This document shows positions 41,442-49,474 of a DNA stretch of 64,000 nt, piece after piece. A program made the translations under genes and the position numbers. The stretch is from positions 4,625,246 through 4,689,245 of the forward strand of contig NZ_CP107009.1 in the NCBI RefSeq assembly GCF_025725665.1. Reading direction: 5' to 3'. Source of the DNA: Halomonas sp. LR3S48 (GTDB lineage Bacteria > Pseudomonadota > Gammaproteobacteria > Pseudomonadales > Halomonadaceae). The notes under the pieces are model-generated. The model did no database searches and was not told where the DNA came from. It saw nothing but the letters and a program-made list of their open reading frames with translations. The stretch's first letter is position 1, and each line of letters starts with the position of its first letter.

Positions 41442-41795
41442 TTAGACCATGAAGGAGGCGCCGCAGCCGCAGGTAGTCGTTGCGTTGGGGTTCTGGACCA
41501 GGAAGCGCGCACCGGCGAGCCCCTCCTCGTAGTCGACGGTGGAACCCACGAGATACTGGTAGGAGAGTTCGTCGACGACCAAGGCGACCTCGCCGAACTC
41601 GATGAGGGTGTCGTCCTCGCCGACCGAGTCGGCAAAATCGAAGCCGTATTGGAAACCCGAACAGCCGCCCCCCGTCACATAGACGCGAAGCTTGAGCTGG
41701 GGTTTGCCTTCTTCCTTGATGAGTGCCTGCAGCCGCTTTCTGGCAGCATCGGAGAGCATCATGGGAGTGGGCATGAAGGTTTCAGCGCCGCTCAT
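41442..41795 (-). CDS. erpA: Iron-sulfur cluster insertion protein ErpA
   Basis: 117 residues from ATG 41795, chosen because the SD GGGGAGG sits directly against the ATG at 41801. A-type carrier with the three conserved cysteines in [11 protein letters not shown] and the C-terminal TCGCGASF. It passes Fe-S clusters to targets such as the isoprenoid enzymes IspG/IspH and respiratory proteins. A promoter-like sequence is about 190 bases upstream (41981-42010), and a long inverted repeat fills the space between. Confidence 0.95.
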   Translation of the reverse strand: MSGAETFMPTPMMLSDAARKRLQALIKEEGKPQLKLRVYVTGGGCSGFQYGFDFADSVGEDDTLIEFGEVALVVDELSYQYLVGSTVDYEEGLAGARFLVQNPNATTTCGCGASFMV

Positions 41796-41810
41796 GGGCA
41801 TCCTCCCCTG

Positions 41811-41955
41811 AGGAAACGCCGCTCAAATGGCTGCACGAGCGAATCGCTGCGTTGCGCGGTGCTCAAAATCCTCACCTATACCCCATAGGTTCCGGTTCTT
41901 GCGCTCCGTGCGCCTTGCGTTTCATCTCGTTCGCCGATTTGTTCAGCATTTCCTT
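41811..41955 (-). repeat. Long imperfect inverted repeat forming the apparent erpA leader
   Basis: Two arms of about 70 bases (41811-41880 and 41885-41955) are imperfect reverse complements around the centre ACCTAT-ACCCC-ATAGGT. Both ends read AGGAAA and its complement TTTCCT, and CAAAT...ACGAG is shared between arms. Transcribed from the promoter at about 42 kb it would form a long interrupted hairpin ending a few bases from the erpA Shine-Dalgarno. It could be a cis-acting RNA element or a miniature mobile element. Confidence 0.7.
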
Positions 41956-41976
41956 GAGCTGAATGAATGGGTAACA

Positions 41977-42010
41977 GGGGATTATCCCTAATCCCCAGTA
42001 AAAGGGTCAA
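41977..42010 (-). promoter_or_regulatory. Promoter and palindromic operator candidate upstream of erpA
   Basis: On the minus strand: -35 TTGACC (42010-42005), 18-base spacer, -10 GATAAT (41986-41981). A perfect palindrome GGGGATTA-GGGA-TAATCCCC (41996-41977) covers the -10 region and could be an operator. ErpA genes respond to Fe-S status (IscR) in E. coli, but this palindrome does not obviously match an IscR site. The same hairpin could help end the argC transcript. Confidence 0.6.
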
Positions 42011-42053
42011 CTATTACCGGGGATGGGGCTTCTTTACCTCAGGGCCAAGGGCG

Positions 42054-43088
42054 TCAGGGCATCAGGGCGGGAGCGGCTAGCCCGGCGTTCTCGGCGAAGC
42101 CGAACATCAGGTTGAGATTCTGCACCGCCTGGCCCGAGGCGCCCTTGACCAGGTTGTCGATCACCGACAGCACGACCACCGTGTCGCCACCTCCGGGACG
42201 ATGCACCGCCAGGCGGCAGACATTGGCGCCCTTGACGCTGCGCGTCTCGGGGTGACTTCCGATGGGCATCACGTCGACAAAGGGTTCATCGGCGAAGCGC
42301 TGCTCGAACAATGCCTGCAGATCGCCCGGCTCGCCTGTCAGGCGCCCGTAGAGCGTGGCATGGATGCCGCGGATCATCGGCGTCAGATGCGGCACGAAGG
42401 TCAGGCCAACCGGCCCCCCTGCGGCATCGCTCAGGCCTTGGCTGATCTCGGGCAGATGGCGGTGGCCGGAGGCTCCGTAGGCTTTCATCGATTCGCTGGC
42501 CTCGGCCAGCAGCGAGGGCACCTTGGCACCGCGCCCGGCACCGGTCACGCCGGACTTGCAGTCGGCGATGATGTGATCGGCGTCGATCAGCCCGGCCTCG
42601 AGCAGCGGCAGCAGGCCCAACTGTACCGCCGTGGGGTAGCAACCCGGCACGGCGATCAGGCGCGCCTGGCGAATGCGCTCGCGATGCACCTCGGGCAGGC
42701 CATAGACGGCTTCGTCGAGCAGCTCCGGTGCACCGTGCGGCTGGCCGTACCACTCCGACCACACCTGAGCGTCGCGCAGGCGGAAGTCGGCGGAAAGGTC
42801 GATCACCCGGGTGCCCTGGGCGAGCAGCTCGCCGGCCAGGGCGTGGGCGACGCCGTGCGGAGTGGCAAAGAACACCGCATCGCAGGCGCCCAGGCGGCGC
42901 GGATCGGGTTCGCTGAAGGCCAGGTCGTCGTAGTGGCCGCGCAGATTGGGGTACATGTCGCACACGCGCAAGCCGGCCTCGGAGCGCGAGGTGATCGCGT
43001 CGACCTCGACCTCTGGGTGCTGGGCCAGCAGCCTGAGCAGCTCGACGCCGGTATAACCGGTGCCGCCGACGATTCCGACCTTGATCAC
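42054..43088 (-). CDS. argC: N-acetyl-gamma-glutamyl-phosphate reductase ArgC
   Basis: 344 residues. N-terminal NAD(P)-binding [17 protein letters not shown], the catalytic cysteine in [15 protein letters not shown] (about 155), [13 protein letters not shown] and the C-terminal [20 protein letters not shown]. It reduces N-acetylglutamyl-phosphate in arginine synthesis. Other arg genes are not linked. In pseudomonads argC also lies beside erpA and hemJ, the same local order as here. Confidence 0.96.
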   Translation of the reverse strand: MIKVGIVGGTGYTGVELLRLLAQHPEVEVDAITSRSEAGLRVCDMYPNLRGHYDDLAFSEPDPRRLGACDAVFFATPHGVAHALAGELLAQGTRVIDLSADFRLRDAQVWSEWYGQPHGAPELLDEAVYGLPEVHRERIRQARLIAVPGCYPTAVQLGLLPLLEAGLIDADHIIADCKSGVTGAGRGAKVPSLLAEASESMKAYGASGHRHLPEISQGLSDAAGGPVGLTFVPHLTPMIRGIHATLYGRLTGEPGDLQALFEQRFADEPFVDVMPIGSHPETRSVKGANVCRLAVHRPGGGDTVVVLSVIDNLVKGASGQAVQNLNLMFGFAENAGLAAPALMP

Positions 43089-43230
43089 AACGAGACTCCT
43101 TCGAAGTTAACCTGGCTTGAGGCGGCCTCCAACGGGACCGTCCTGTCTGGATATGATACACAAGAGAGGGGGCGGCGACTCAACCGCCGCGACATCGTAT
43201 TCCCGGAACCGTTTGCACAGGAATCAAGCC

Positions 43231-44988
43231 GTGCCGCGCCTCTCGTTTCCCACCTTCAGCCTGGAAGGGTTTCGTCGCAAGCTGGCCAGCGTCGATGCCC
43301 TGCCCCAGCTGTGCGTACTGGGAGTCATCTCCGGGCTCGTGACCGGTGCCGTGATGGTCGCCTTCCGGCTATTGCTCGAACTGGGGGGCGTGCTGTTCAT
43401 GCCCGGTGGCGACCACGAGGCCTTCGAAGGGCTGCCGCCGATGGTGCGCTCGAGCCTGCCGCTGGTCGCCGTGGCGTTGATCGGCATCTTTCTGTGGCGC
43501 CAGCCGGCGGCGGCACGCAAGCTGGGCGTCGCTCATGTCATCGAGCGCCTTACCTACCACCAGGGCCGCTTCCCCCTGCGCAACTGGATCAATCAGTGGT
43601 GGGTCGGGGTGGCCACGGTGCTGGGTGGCCTGTCGGCAGGCCGCGAGGGGCCTGCCATTCACCTCGGTGCAGCCGCGGCCAGCGGCCTTGGCCAGCGGCT
43701 ACGCCTGCCGCACAACAGCCTGCGGGTACTGGTGGCCTGCGGCACGGCGGCGGGTATCTCGGCTTCTTTCAATACGCCGATCGCCGGTGTCATCTTCGCC
43801 ATGGAAGTGGTGATGATGGAGTACACCATTGCCGGCTTCATGCCGGTGATCCTGGCTTCCACCATGGGCGCCCTGATGGCCATGCTGGTGTACGGTTCGG
43901 AACCGGCCATCCAGGTACCCAGCGTCAGCTTGGGTTCGCTGATGAACTTGCCCTGGATCGTGATCACGGCACTGTTCATCGGTCTGCTGGCTGGGCTCTT
44001 CATCCATGTAGCGAGAAGCGAGCGCATCAGCGGATTGCCGGTAGTGTTGCGCCTGGCGCTGGTGGCCCTGGCCACGGCGGCGGTGGCGTGGTGGTATCCC
44101 GACGTACAGGGCATTGGCTACGACAGCCTCGATGCTTCATTGGCAGGCAACCTGACCGTCGACGTGCTGCTGGCGCTGGTGGTAGCCAAGCTGTTGCTGA
44201 CGGCCATTACCGTGGCCAGCAAAATTCCCATCGGCATCATCGGGCCGGTGCTGGTGGTCGGAGCGGCGGCCGGAGCGTTGGCCGACCTGGTGGGCGCTTG
44301 GCTCTTTCCCCAACTGGGGGTAGAGCCTGGGTTCTATGCCATGCTCGGCATGGCGGCGATGATGGGGGCGGTATTGCAGGCGCCGTTGGCCGCGCTGATG
44401 GCACTGCTGGAATTGACCCACAACCCCAATATCATTCTCCCGGGCATGCTGGCGGTGGTGGTCTCGGGTTTGACGGCCCGTCAACTGTGTCGCTGCGACG
44501 GTTTCTTCATCAGCGTGACCCGCCATGGCCTGCACCCGCTGCAGCAGCCTTTGATGCAGGCGCTTTCGCGGGTCTCGGTGCCGGCGGTAATGGAGCGCAG
44601 CTTCGTGACCACGCCGCGCATGGTGACTCGCGAGCAGGCCCGTGCTTTGCTCGATGCCAAGCCGGCCTGGATCCTGATCCTTCGCTCCACCGGCGACAAG
44701 CCGACGTTGGCCCTCAAGGCGGCCGATCTGGCCCGGGCGCTGATCGATGAGCAGGAATTGGAGGAGATCACCACCGAGGAGGCGCTGATCGACCTGCTCG
44801 AGGTGCCGGGGCTGCGTCTGGAGATGGCTCCGATTCACTTGCAGGCGACCCTGTCGGAAGCCTTCGAGCGGCTCAACGATCAGGCCGTCGATGCCCTCTA
44901 CGTGGAGTATGGACGGCGTCCGAAGCACAAACGGATTTCCGGTATCATCACCCGCGGCGCTATCGAGCGTTACTATTCGCTCAAGTGA
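43231..44988 (+). CDS. CLC-type chloride channel/antiporter with C-terminal CBS-like region
   Basis: 585 residues from GTG 43231, which has AGGA 8 bases upstream. The membrane part (about 20-440) shows GGLSAGREGPAIHLGAA (gating Glu in GREGP), ASFNTPIAGVIFAMEVV and KIPIGIIGPVLVVGAAAGA (third ion-site motif GIIGP). The classical first motif GSGIP is replaced by KLGVAHVIE. The last about 130 residues look like a CBS pair (TTPRMVTREQARALLDAKP, DALYVEYGRRPKHKRISGIITRGAIERYY). It moves chloride, perhaps with proton exchange. Divergent from argC. Confidence 0.92.
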   Translation: MPRLSFPTFSLEGFRRKLASVDALPQLCVLGVISGLVTGAVMVAFRLLLELGGVLFMPGGDHEAFEGLPPMVRSSLPLVAVALIGIFLWRQPAAARKLGVAHVIERLTYHQGRFPLRNWINQWWVGVATVLGGLSAGREGPAIHLGAAAASGLGQRLRLPHNSLRVLVACGTAAGISASFNTPIAGVIFAMEVVMMEYTIAGFMPVILASTMGALMAMLVYGSEPAIQVPSVSLGSLMNLPWIVITALFIGLLAGLFIHVARSERISGLPVVLRLALVALATAAVAWWYPDVQGIGYDSLDASLAGNLTVDVLLALVVAKLLLTAITVASKIPIGIIGPVLVVGAAAGALADLVGAWLFPQLGVEPGFYAMLGMAAMMGAVLQAPLAALMALLELTHNPNIILPGMLAVVVSGLTARQLCRCDGFFISVTRHGLHPLQQPLMQALSRVSVPAVMERSFVTTPRMVTREQARALLDAKPAWILILRSTGDKPTLALKAADLARALIDEQELEEITTEEALIDLLEVPGLRLEMAPIHLQATLSEAFERLNDQAVDALYVEYGRRPKHKRISGIITRGAIERYYSLK

Positions 44989-45043
44989 GTGCACCTGACG
45001 CGCGCATGCTGCCGTGTCGTCATTATCCTCCTGGGGAGAAAGC

Positions 45044-45475
45044 ATGTACTTGTGGATCAAGGCCCTGCACATCGTGGCCGTCGTGACCTGGTTTGCCGCG
45101 CTGTTCTACCTGCCGCGCCTGTATGTCTACCATGCCATGGCGCGCGACAACGGGGAGCAACAGGCCATCGACACCTTCCGCGTGATGGAGCGCAAGCTCT
45201 ACCGCGGCATCATGACGCCGTCGATGATCGCAGTGATCGCGCTGGGGGGCTGGTTGCTCTATCTCATGCCGCACTGGCTCGGCATGGGCTGGATGCATGC
45301 CAAGCTGGTGCTGGTGCTGGCGCTGGTGGCCTATCACCATGTCTGTCTTATCTATCTCAAGCAATTCGCCGCGGGCCGCTGCCAGCGTAGCCACGTGTTC
45401 TTCCGCTGGTTCAATGAACTGCCAGTGATTGCGCTGCTCGTCATCGTGATCCTGGTCGTGCTCAAGCCATTCTGA
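45044..45475 (+). CDS. hemJ: Protoporphyrinogen oxidase HemJ (UPF0093/CopD-like)
   Basis: 143 residues from ATG 45044 with GGGGAGAA upstream. Four membrane helices; the family start [29 protein letters not shown] contains the conserved His and Arg residues, and the end has [14 protein letters not shown]. HemJ oxidises protoporphyrinogen IX in the penultimate step of heme synthesis. It is one base before the ThiD-HemL frame (TGATATG), so translation is coupled with another heme gene. Confidence 0.92.
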   Translation: MYLWIKALHIVAVVTWFAALFYLPRLYVYHAMARDNGEQQAIDTFRVMERKLYRGIMTPSMIAVIALGGWLLYLMPHWLGMGWMHAKLVLVLALVAYHHVCLIYLKQFAAGRCQRSHVFFRWFNELPVIALLVIVILVVLKPF

Positions 45476-45476
45476 T

Positions 45477-47744
45477 ATGTCGAACGACAACGAAAAGCTC
45501 CCGGTCGTGCTGGTACTGGCCGGGCACGATCCCACGGGTGGGGCGGGGCTCACCGCCGATGGCGAGGCGATTGCCGCCTGTGGTGGCTGGGCCATGACGG
45601 TGCCGACGGCGCTGACGGTGCAGGACTGTGAGGACGTTCATCGCGTGGTGCCGGTACCGGTAGACCTGATACGCGAGATGGCGGCCCGGATCGCCGCGTT
45701 CTGTCCGGCGGCGATCAAGGTCGGGCTGCTGGCCAGCCACGAGACGCTCGATGCCGTGGTGGAGATCGTCAAGGCGCATCCCACGGTGCCGGTGGTGGTC
45801 GATCCGGTGCTCAAGGCCGGGGGAGGAAAAGAGTTATCCACAGCGACTTTGGTCGAGGCTTTTCGCTCGCGACTGCTTCCCCTTGTGGATATTCTGACGC
45901 CCAATCGACTCGAACTGGCGCGTCTTGCCGGACCCGAGGCACAGGATGATCCGGCGCGCGTTCAGCGCTTGCTGTCGCTCGGCTGTCGCGCCGTGCTGGT
46001 GACCGGTAGTGACGATCCAGAAGCTGGTGTGCCTGGCGACGAGGTAGAGGTGGCGCTGTACGACGGCAACGGTCGCTTCGCCTGGCGCTGGCCGCGGCTG
46101 GCAGGCGGCTTTCACGGTTCGGGCTGTACCCTGGCTGCCGCCTTGGCGGCACGCCTCGCTGCCGGTGAATCGCTACACGCTGCCTGCGAACAGGCCCAGC
46201 GTTTTACCTGGCATGCCCTTGAACATGCCTGGCAGCCGGGAAACGCCCAGGCGCTGCCGCGGCGCAGGGTGTTTCAGGCGGGTTCGCAAGTGCCGGCGCA
46301 GGACGTGACCCCAGGCCTGGCGATGGGCGAAGATCAGCCTGACTTCACCGTTAACGCCAAGGTTATCCAAGAAGTTATCCACAGACCGGGCAGCACGAGC
46401 CTGGCACCTCCCGTGACGGGACCCAACCATTTTCGAGACAGCAACGAGGCTGACATGACCACTTCCGCAATGCTCTTCGAACAGGCCTGCCGTCACATTC
46501 CCGGTGGCGTCAATTCTCCGGTGCGTGCCTTCAAGGGGCTTCACCGGCCCCCGGTATTCATGGAGCGAGCCCAGGGCGCGTACCTGTTCGACGTGGAAGG
46601 CAAGCGCTACGTCGATTACGTCGGCTCATGGGGACCGATGATCACCGGTCACGCCGACCCCGATGTGCTGAATGCCGTGCGCAGCCGGCTCGACCAGGGT
46701 CTTTCGTTCGGCACGCCGACCGCGATCGAGACCACCATGGCCGATCTGATCTGCGAGATGATTCCTTCGATCGAACTGGTGCGCATGGTCAATTCGGGTA
46801 CCGAGGCCACCATGTCGGCGATCAGGCTGGCGCGTGGTTTCACCGGGCGCGACAAGATCGTCAAGTTCGAGGGCAACTATCACGGCCACTCCGATTCGCT
46901 GCTGGTCAAGGCCGGTTCCGGCGCGTTGACCCATGGCGAGCCCAGCTCACCTGGCGTTCCCGCCTCCCTGGCCGAGCACACCATTACCCTGTCCTACAAC
47001 GACAGCGACGAGGTGGAGGCCTGCTTCGAGGAGATCGGCGGCGAGATCGCCTGCATCATCGTCGAGCCGGTCGCCGGCAACATGAACTGCATCCCGCCGC
47101 AGCCCGGCTTCCTCGAGACACTGCGTCGGGTTTGCACCGAGTACGGTAGTGTGCTGATCTTTGATGAGGTGATGACCGGTTTCCGTGTCGCCATGGGCGG
47201 TGCCCAGTCTCACTTCGGCGTTACGCCCGACCTGACCTGCCTGGGCAAGATCGTCGGCGGTGGCATGCCGGTAGGCGCCTTCGGCGGCAAGCGCGAGATC
47301 ATGGAGCAGATCTCGCCGCTGGGGCCGGTCTATCAGGCGGGGACGCTCTCGGGCAATCCGCTGGCCATGGCGGCGGGCATCGCGCTGCTGACCAAGCTGC
47401 GCGAGCCCGGCTTCCATGACGCCTTGGCTCAGCGCGTGGAGACGCTATGTCACGGATTGCAGGAGCGTGCCGATGCCGCGGGTGTCGACATGATCACCCA
47501 GCGGGTAGGTGGTATGTTCGGGTTGTTCTTCACCGGGCAGTCCCGGGTCGACAACTTTGCCCAGGCCACGGCCTGCGATGCCGATGCCTTCCGCCGCTTC
47601 TTTGCGGCGATGCTGGACGAAGGTGTCTACCTGGCGCCGTCGGCCTATGAGGCGGGGTTCATGTCGAGCGCCCATACGCCGGAAGACATTCAATTGACGC
47701 TGGATGCCGCCGAGAAGGCTTTCGCCCAGGTGCACCAGCCTTGA
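45477..47744 (+). CDS. Unbroken ThiD-HemL reading frame (hydroxymethylpyrimidine kinase joined to GSA aminomutase)
   Basis: One frame of 755 codons with no stop. Residues 1 to about 267 are a ThiD-type ribokinase-fold kinase: [57 protein letters not shown] and the anion-hole loop [16 protein letters not shown]. Residues 268-326 are an unconserved linker, and 327-755 are complete HemL. ThiD phosphorylates HMP and HMP-phosphate for thiamine. Either the cell makes a fusion, or the kinase stop codon has been lost and HemL is mostly made from its own start at 46455. A sequencing error removing a stop is possible but unlikely, since the linker stays in frame throughout. Confidence 0.85.
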   Translation: MSNDNEKLPVVLVLAGHDPTGGAGLTADGEAIAACGGWAMTVPTALTVQDCEDVHRVVPVPVDLIREMAARIAAFCPAAIKVGLLASHETLDAVVEIVKAHPTVPVVVDPVLKAGGGKELSTATLVEAFRSRLLPLVDILTPNRLELARLAGPEAQDDPARVQRLLSLGCRAVLVTGSDDPEAGVPGDEVEVALYDGNGRFAWRWPRLAGGFHGSGCTLAAALAARLAAGESLHAACEQAQRFTWHALEHAWQPGNAQALPRRRVFQAGSQVPAQDVTPGLAMGEDQPDFTVNAKVIQEVIHRPGSTSLAPPVTGPNHFRDSNEADMTTSAMLFEQACRHIPGGVNSPVRAFKGLHRPPVFMERAQGAYLFDVEGKRYVDYVGSWGPMITGHADPDVLNAVRSRLDQGLSFGTPTAIETTMADLICEMIPSIELVRMVNSGTEATMSAIRLARGFTGRDKIVKFEGNYHGHSDSLLVKAGSGALTHGEPSSPGVPASLAEHTITLSYNDSDEVEACFEEIGGEIACIIVEPVAGNMNCIPPQPGFLETLRRVCTEYGSVLIFDEVMTGFRVAMGGAQSHFGVTPDLTCLGKIVGGGMPVGAFGGKREIMEQISPLGPVYQAGTLSGNPLAMAAGIALLTKLREPGFHDALAQRVETLCHGLQERADAAGVDMITQRVGGMFGLFFTGQSRVDNFAQATACDADAFRRFFAAMLDEGVYLAPSAYEAGFMSSAHTPEDIQLTLDAAEKAFAQVHQP
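46455..47744 (+). CDS. hemL: Glutamate-1-semialdehyde 2,1-aminomutase HemL (internal start)
   Basis: 429 residues if read from ATG 46455, which has GAGG 6 bases upstream and gives the usual HemL start [23 protein letters not shown]. Motifs: [50 protein letters not shown], and the PLP-lysine in [17 protein letters not shown]. It converts GSA to 5-aminolevulinate, the first tetrapyrrole precursor in the C5 pathway. E. coli HemL has 426 residues. It shares its frame with the upstream kinase, so both a fusion and a separate protein are possible. Confidence 0.93.
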   Translation: MTTSAMLFEQACRHIPGGVNSPVRAFKGLHRPPVFMERAQGAYLFDVEGKRYVDYVGSWGPMITGHADPDVLNAVRSRLDQGLSFGTPTAIETTMADLICEMIPSIELVRMVNSGTEATMSAIRLARGFTGRDKIVKFEGNYHGHSDSLLVKAGSGALTHGEPSSPGVPASLAEHTITLSYNDSDEVEACFEEIGGEIACIIVEPVAGNMNCIPPQPGFLETLRRVCTEYGSVLIFDEVMTGFRVAMGGAQSHFGVTPDLTCLGKIVGGGMPVGAFGGKREIMEQISPLGPVYQAGTLSGNPLAMAAGIALLTKLREPGFHDALAQRVETLCHGLQERADAAGVDMITQRVGGMFGLFFTGQSRVDNFAQATACDADAFRRFFAAMLDEGVYLAPSAYEAGFMSSAHTPEDIQLTLDAAEKAFAQVHQP

Positions 47745-47772
47745 CGGGGCGCCACTGCCACAAGGAGTGAAT

Positions 47773-49017
47773 ATGGATGCCACCTCAGCGAACTGCCAGA
47801 CGTCTCCCTCCACGGCTCTCAGCCTGGATGAACTGATCGATTCGCTGGTGGCATCCCATCGTACGATTGTCGACGACCTGCCTTACGTGGGTTCGTCTTG
47901 CTGCCTGGCGGCAACTCGTTCGCTGGTGGAGGACGAAGTGAGCGTGCTCGATGCCCGTCTGACGGGGGAGGAGGATCGGCGGCGCCTGGATGGCCTGAGG
48001 GAATGGCTGGAACAGGAGCTGGTGAGACTCGAGCCGTGGTTCCACGAGCGTGGCGAACCTCGCCCAAGCTGGGTCGTCGACCGTCAGGTCATGTCATTGT
48101 GTGTTGGACAGCGCCTGATCATGTCCAACGCCCTCGATCTCGAGGCCTCGGATCCGCTGGCCAAGCGCCGCCTGGACTCGGGCTTCGACCTGGTGTCGCT
48201 GCTGGTGGGGCTCTATGTCCGCGATGAGACGCGGCTCGCTCACTACGCGCTCGATCGCTATCTACGGCTTTCGGGGGATTACTCGCTCACTCGCCTCATC
48301 TCGGTATTTGCGGTTTGCCGCTCGCTCGCGGGGGCTCGCCGTGCGCTGCAGCGGTGGGAGTCGGGGCGCGGTACGGCGTTTCACCTGGCCGAGGTCATGA
48401 CGGAGTGTCGGCGCTATCTCGAACTGGCCGAGCAGGCTGCCAACTTTCGCTTTCCTCCGCTGATCATCGGTGTTGGGGTATCCGGCAGTGGCAAGAGCCG
48501 CTTCATGGCCGAGATCGTCGAGCGACTGGGAGCGGTGCGGCTTTGCTCGGACGTTGAGCGTCGGCGTCTCTACGGAATCGATTCACAGGCAGTAGCTCAA
48601 GAACCGGCTGTGGATATCTTTTCTGCCGAGGCCACCGAGCGCACCTACCAGCGCCTGGCCAGCCTGGCCGGACTTCTGCTGAATGGCGGCATCCCCACCT
48701 GCATCGATGCCACCTGTCTGACGCGCAGCCAGCGCCAATTGCTGCATCAGCAGGGCGAGGCACGCGGTCTACCGGTGCTCTTCGTCAGCTTCGAAGCCGA
48801 CGAAGAGACGCTCAGGGCGCGTATCGTCAAGCGGGCCAGGGGTCAGGGGGGCGACCCGGCAACGAGCCTTGAGGTACTCAACCGGCAGTTGGACATGTGC
48901 GAGGATTTCAGCGACGAGGAGCGTCAGCACCTGTTGCATCTCGATACCACCGCCGAGAATGTCGGTGAGACCTTGGCGATGCTGGTCGAGCAACGGATAA
49001 GGCTGAGTTATAGCTGA
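47773..49017 (+). CDS. P-loop kinase with degenerate phosphotransferase-like N-terminus (COG2187/COG0645 type)
   Basis: 414 residues from ATG 47773 with AAGGAGTG upstream. The C-terminal half has Walker A GVGVSGSGKS (about 233-242), LCSDVERRRLYGID and a zeta-toxin-like core with IDATCLTRSQRQLLHQQ. The preceding part (FDLVSLLVGLYVRDE, YALDRYLRLSGDYS) matches the end of the aminoglycoside-phosphotransferase-like domain of the roughly 520-residue two-domain proteins. The catalytic HGDLH and D-x-G parts are absent, so the N-terminal kinase is truncated or eroded. Substrate unknown. It is translationally close to the next gene (7 bases). Confidence 0.75.
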   Translation: MDATSANCQTSPSTALSLDELIDSLVASHRTIVDDLPYVGSSCCLAATRSLVEDEVSVLDARLTGEEDRRRLDGLREWLEQELVRLEPWFHERGEPRPSWVVDRQVMSLCVGQRLIMSNALDLEASDPLAKRRLDSGFDLVSLLVGLYVRDETRLAHYALDRYLRLSGDYSLTRLISVFAVCRSLAGARRALQRWESGRGTAFHLAEVMTECRRYLELAEQAANFRFPPLIIGVGVSGSGKSRFMAEIVERLGAVRLCSDVERRRLYGIDSQAVAQEPAVDIFSAEATERTYQRLASLAGLLLNGGIPTCIDATCLTRSQRQLLHQQGEARGLPVLFVSFEADEETLRARIVKRARGQGGDPATSLEVLNRQLDMCEDFSDEERQHLLHLDTTAENVGETLAMLVEQRIRLSYS

Positions 49018-49024
49018 GGATAGA

Positions 49025-49399
49025 ATGAGACGATTGCTGTTCACCTTGCTAATTGCCTTGATCGGAATGAGTGACATCTTAGCAGGCGACCGCTCCACCT
49101 CACGGGGAGTAGTGACACCTATGGATGATAGCTCCTCCAATGTTATTGACATCGTGTTTGGTGGTGAGCCGGGTACACGCTTCGTGGCCACGCTGAAAAT
49201 CCATCGAGAGAATGGGGTAGAGAAGCATGAGCTGGCGGAAACCGTTCCTAGCGAGCATCGGTATCGAGGCGAGGCGCTGGAAGCCAGCGTGCGACAGCTG
49301 ACGGAGGGGGACCTGACGGTAGAGGTTCGCAAAGGCGGAAACGTTAGTCGTTCGAGTTCGCGTGGCGAGAACAGCCAGCTGAGCTTGCAAATCAGGTAA
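49025..49399 (+). CDS. Small exported beta-rich protein next to the curli genes, unknown function
   Basis: 124 residues. A signal peptide (RRLLFTLLIALIGMSDILA) is followed by about 100 residues of alternating strand-like segments: NVIDIVFGGEPGTRFVATLKIHRENG and GDLTVEVRKGGNVSRSSS. No cysteine is present in the mature part. GAGG before the ATG overlaps the end of the kinase gene. It faces the csgA gene across a shared terminator. Size, export and strand pattern are compatible with CsgC/CsgH-type curli inhibitors, but sequence likeness is only vague. Confidence 0.6.
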   Translation: MRRLLFTLLIALIGMSDILAGDRSTSRGVVTPMDDSSSNVIDIVFGGEPGTRFVATLKIHRENGVEKHELAETVPSEHRYRGEALEASVRQLTEGDLTVEVRKGGNVSRSSSRGENSQLSLQIR

Positions 49400-49435
49400 G
49401 ACGCCCACCCCTTTTTTCATCATGTCTTCTTAAAG

Positions 49436-49466
49436 AAAGGGCCTGCCAAGGTGGCAGGCCCTTTTT
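49436..49466. terminator. Bidirectional terminator between the small exported gene and csgA
   Basis: A 13-bp stem (49436-49448 with 49452-49464, loop of 3) is followed by T5 on the plus strand and by TTTCTTTAA on the minus strand. It lies 37 bases after the plus-strand gene and 9 bases after the csgA stop codon. Confidence 0.9.
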
Positions 49467-49474
49467 CTGCAGGC

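Noticed and set aside
42201..44750. 849-codon plus-strand frame running through argC antisense and clc in a wrong frame
   Set aside because: It crosses two firmly identified genes and resembles neither; low-complexity Gly, Ala and Arg composition.
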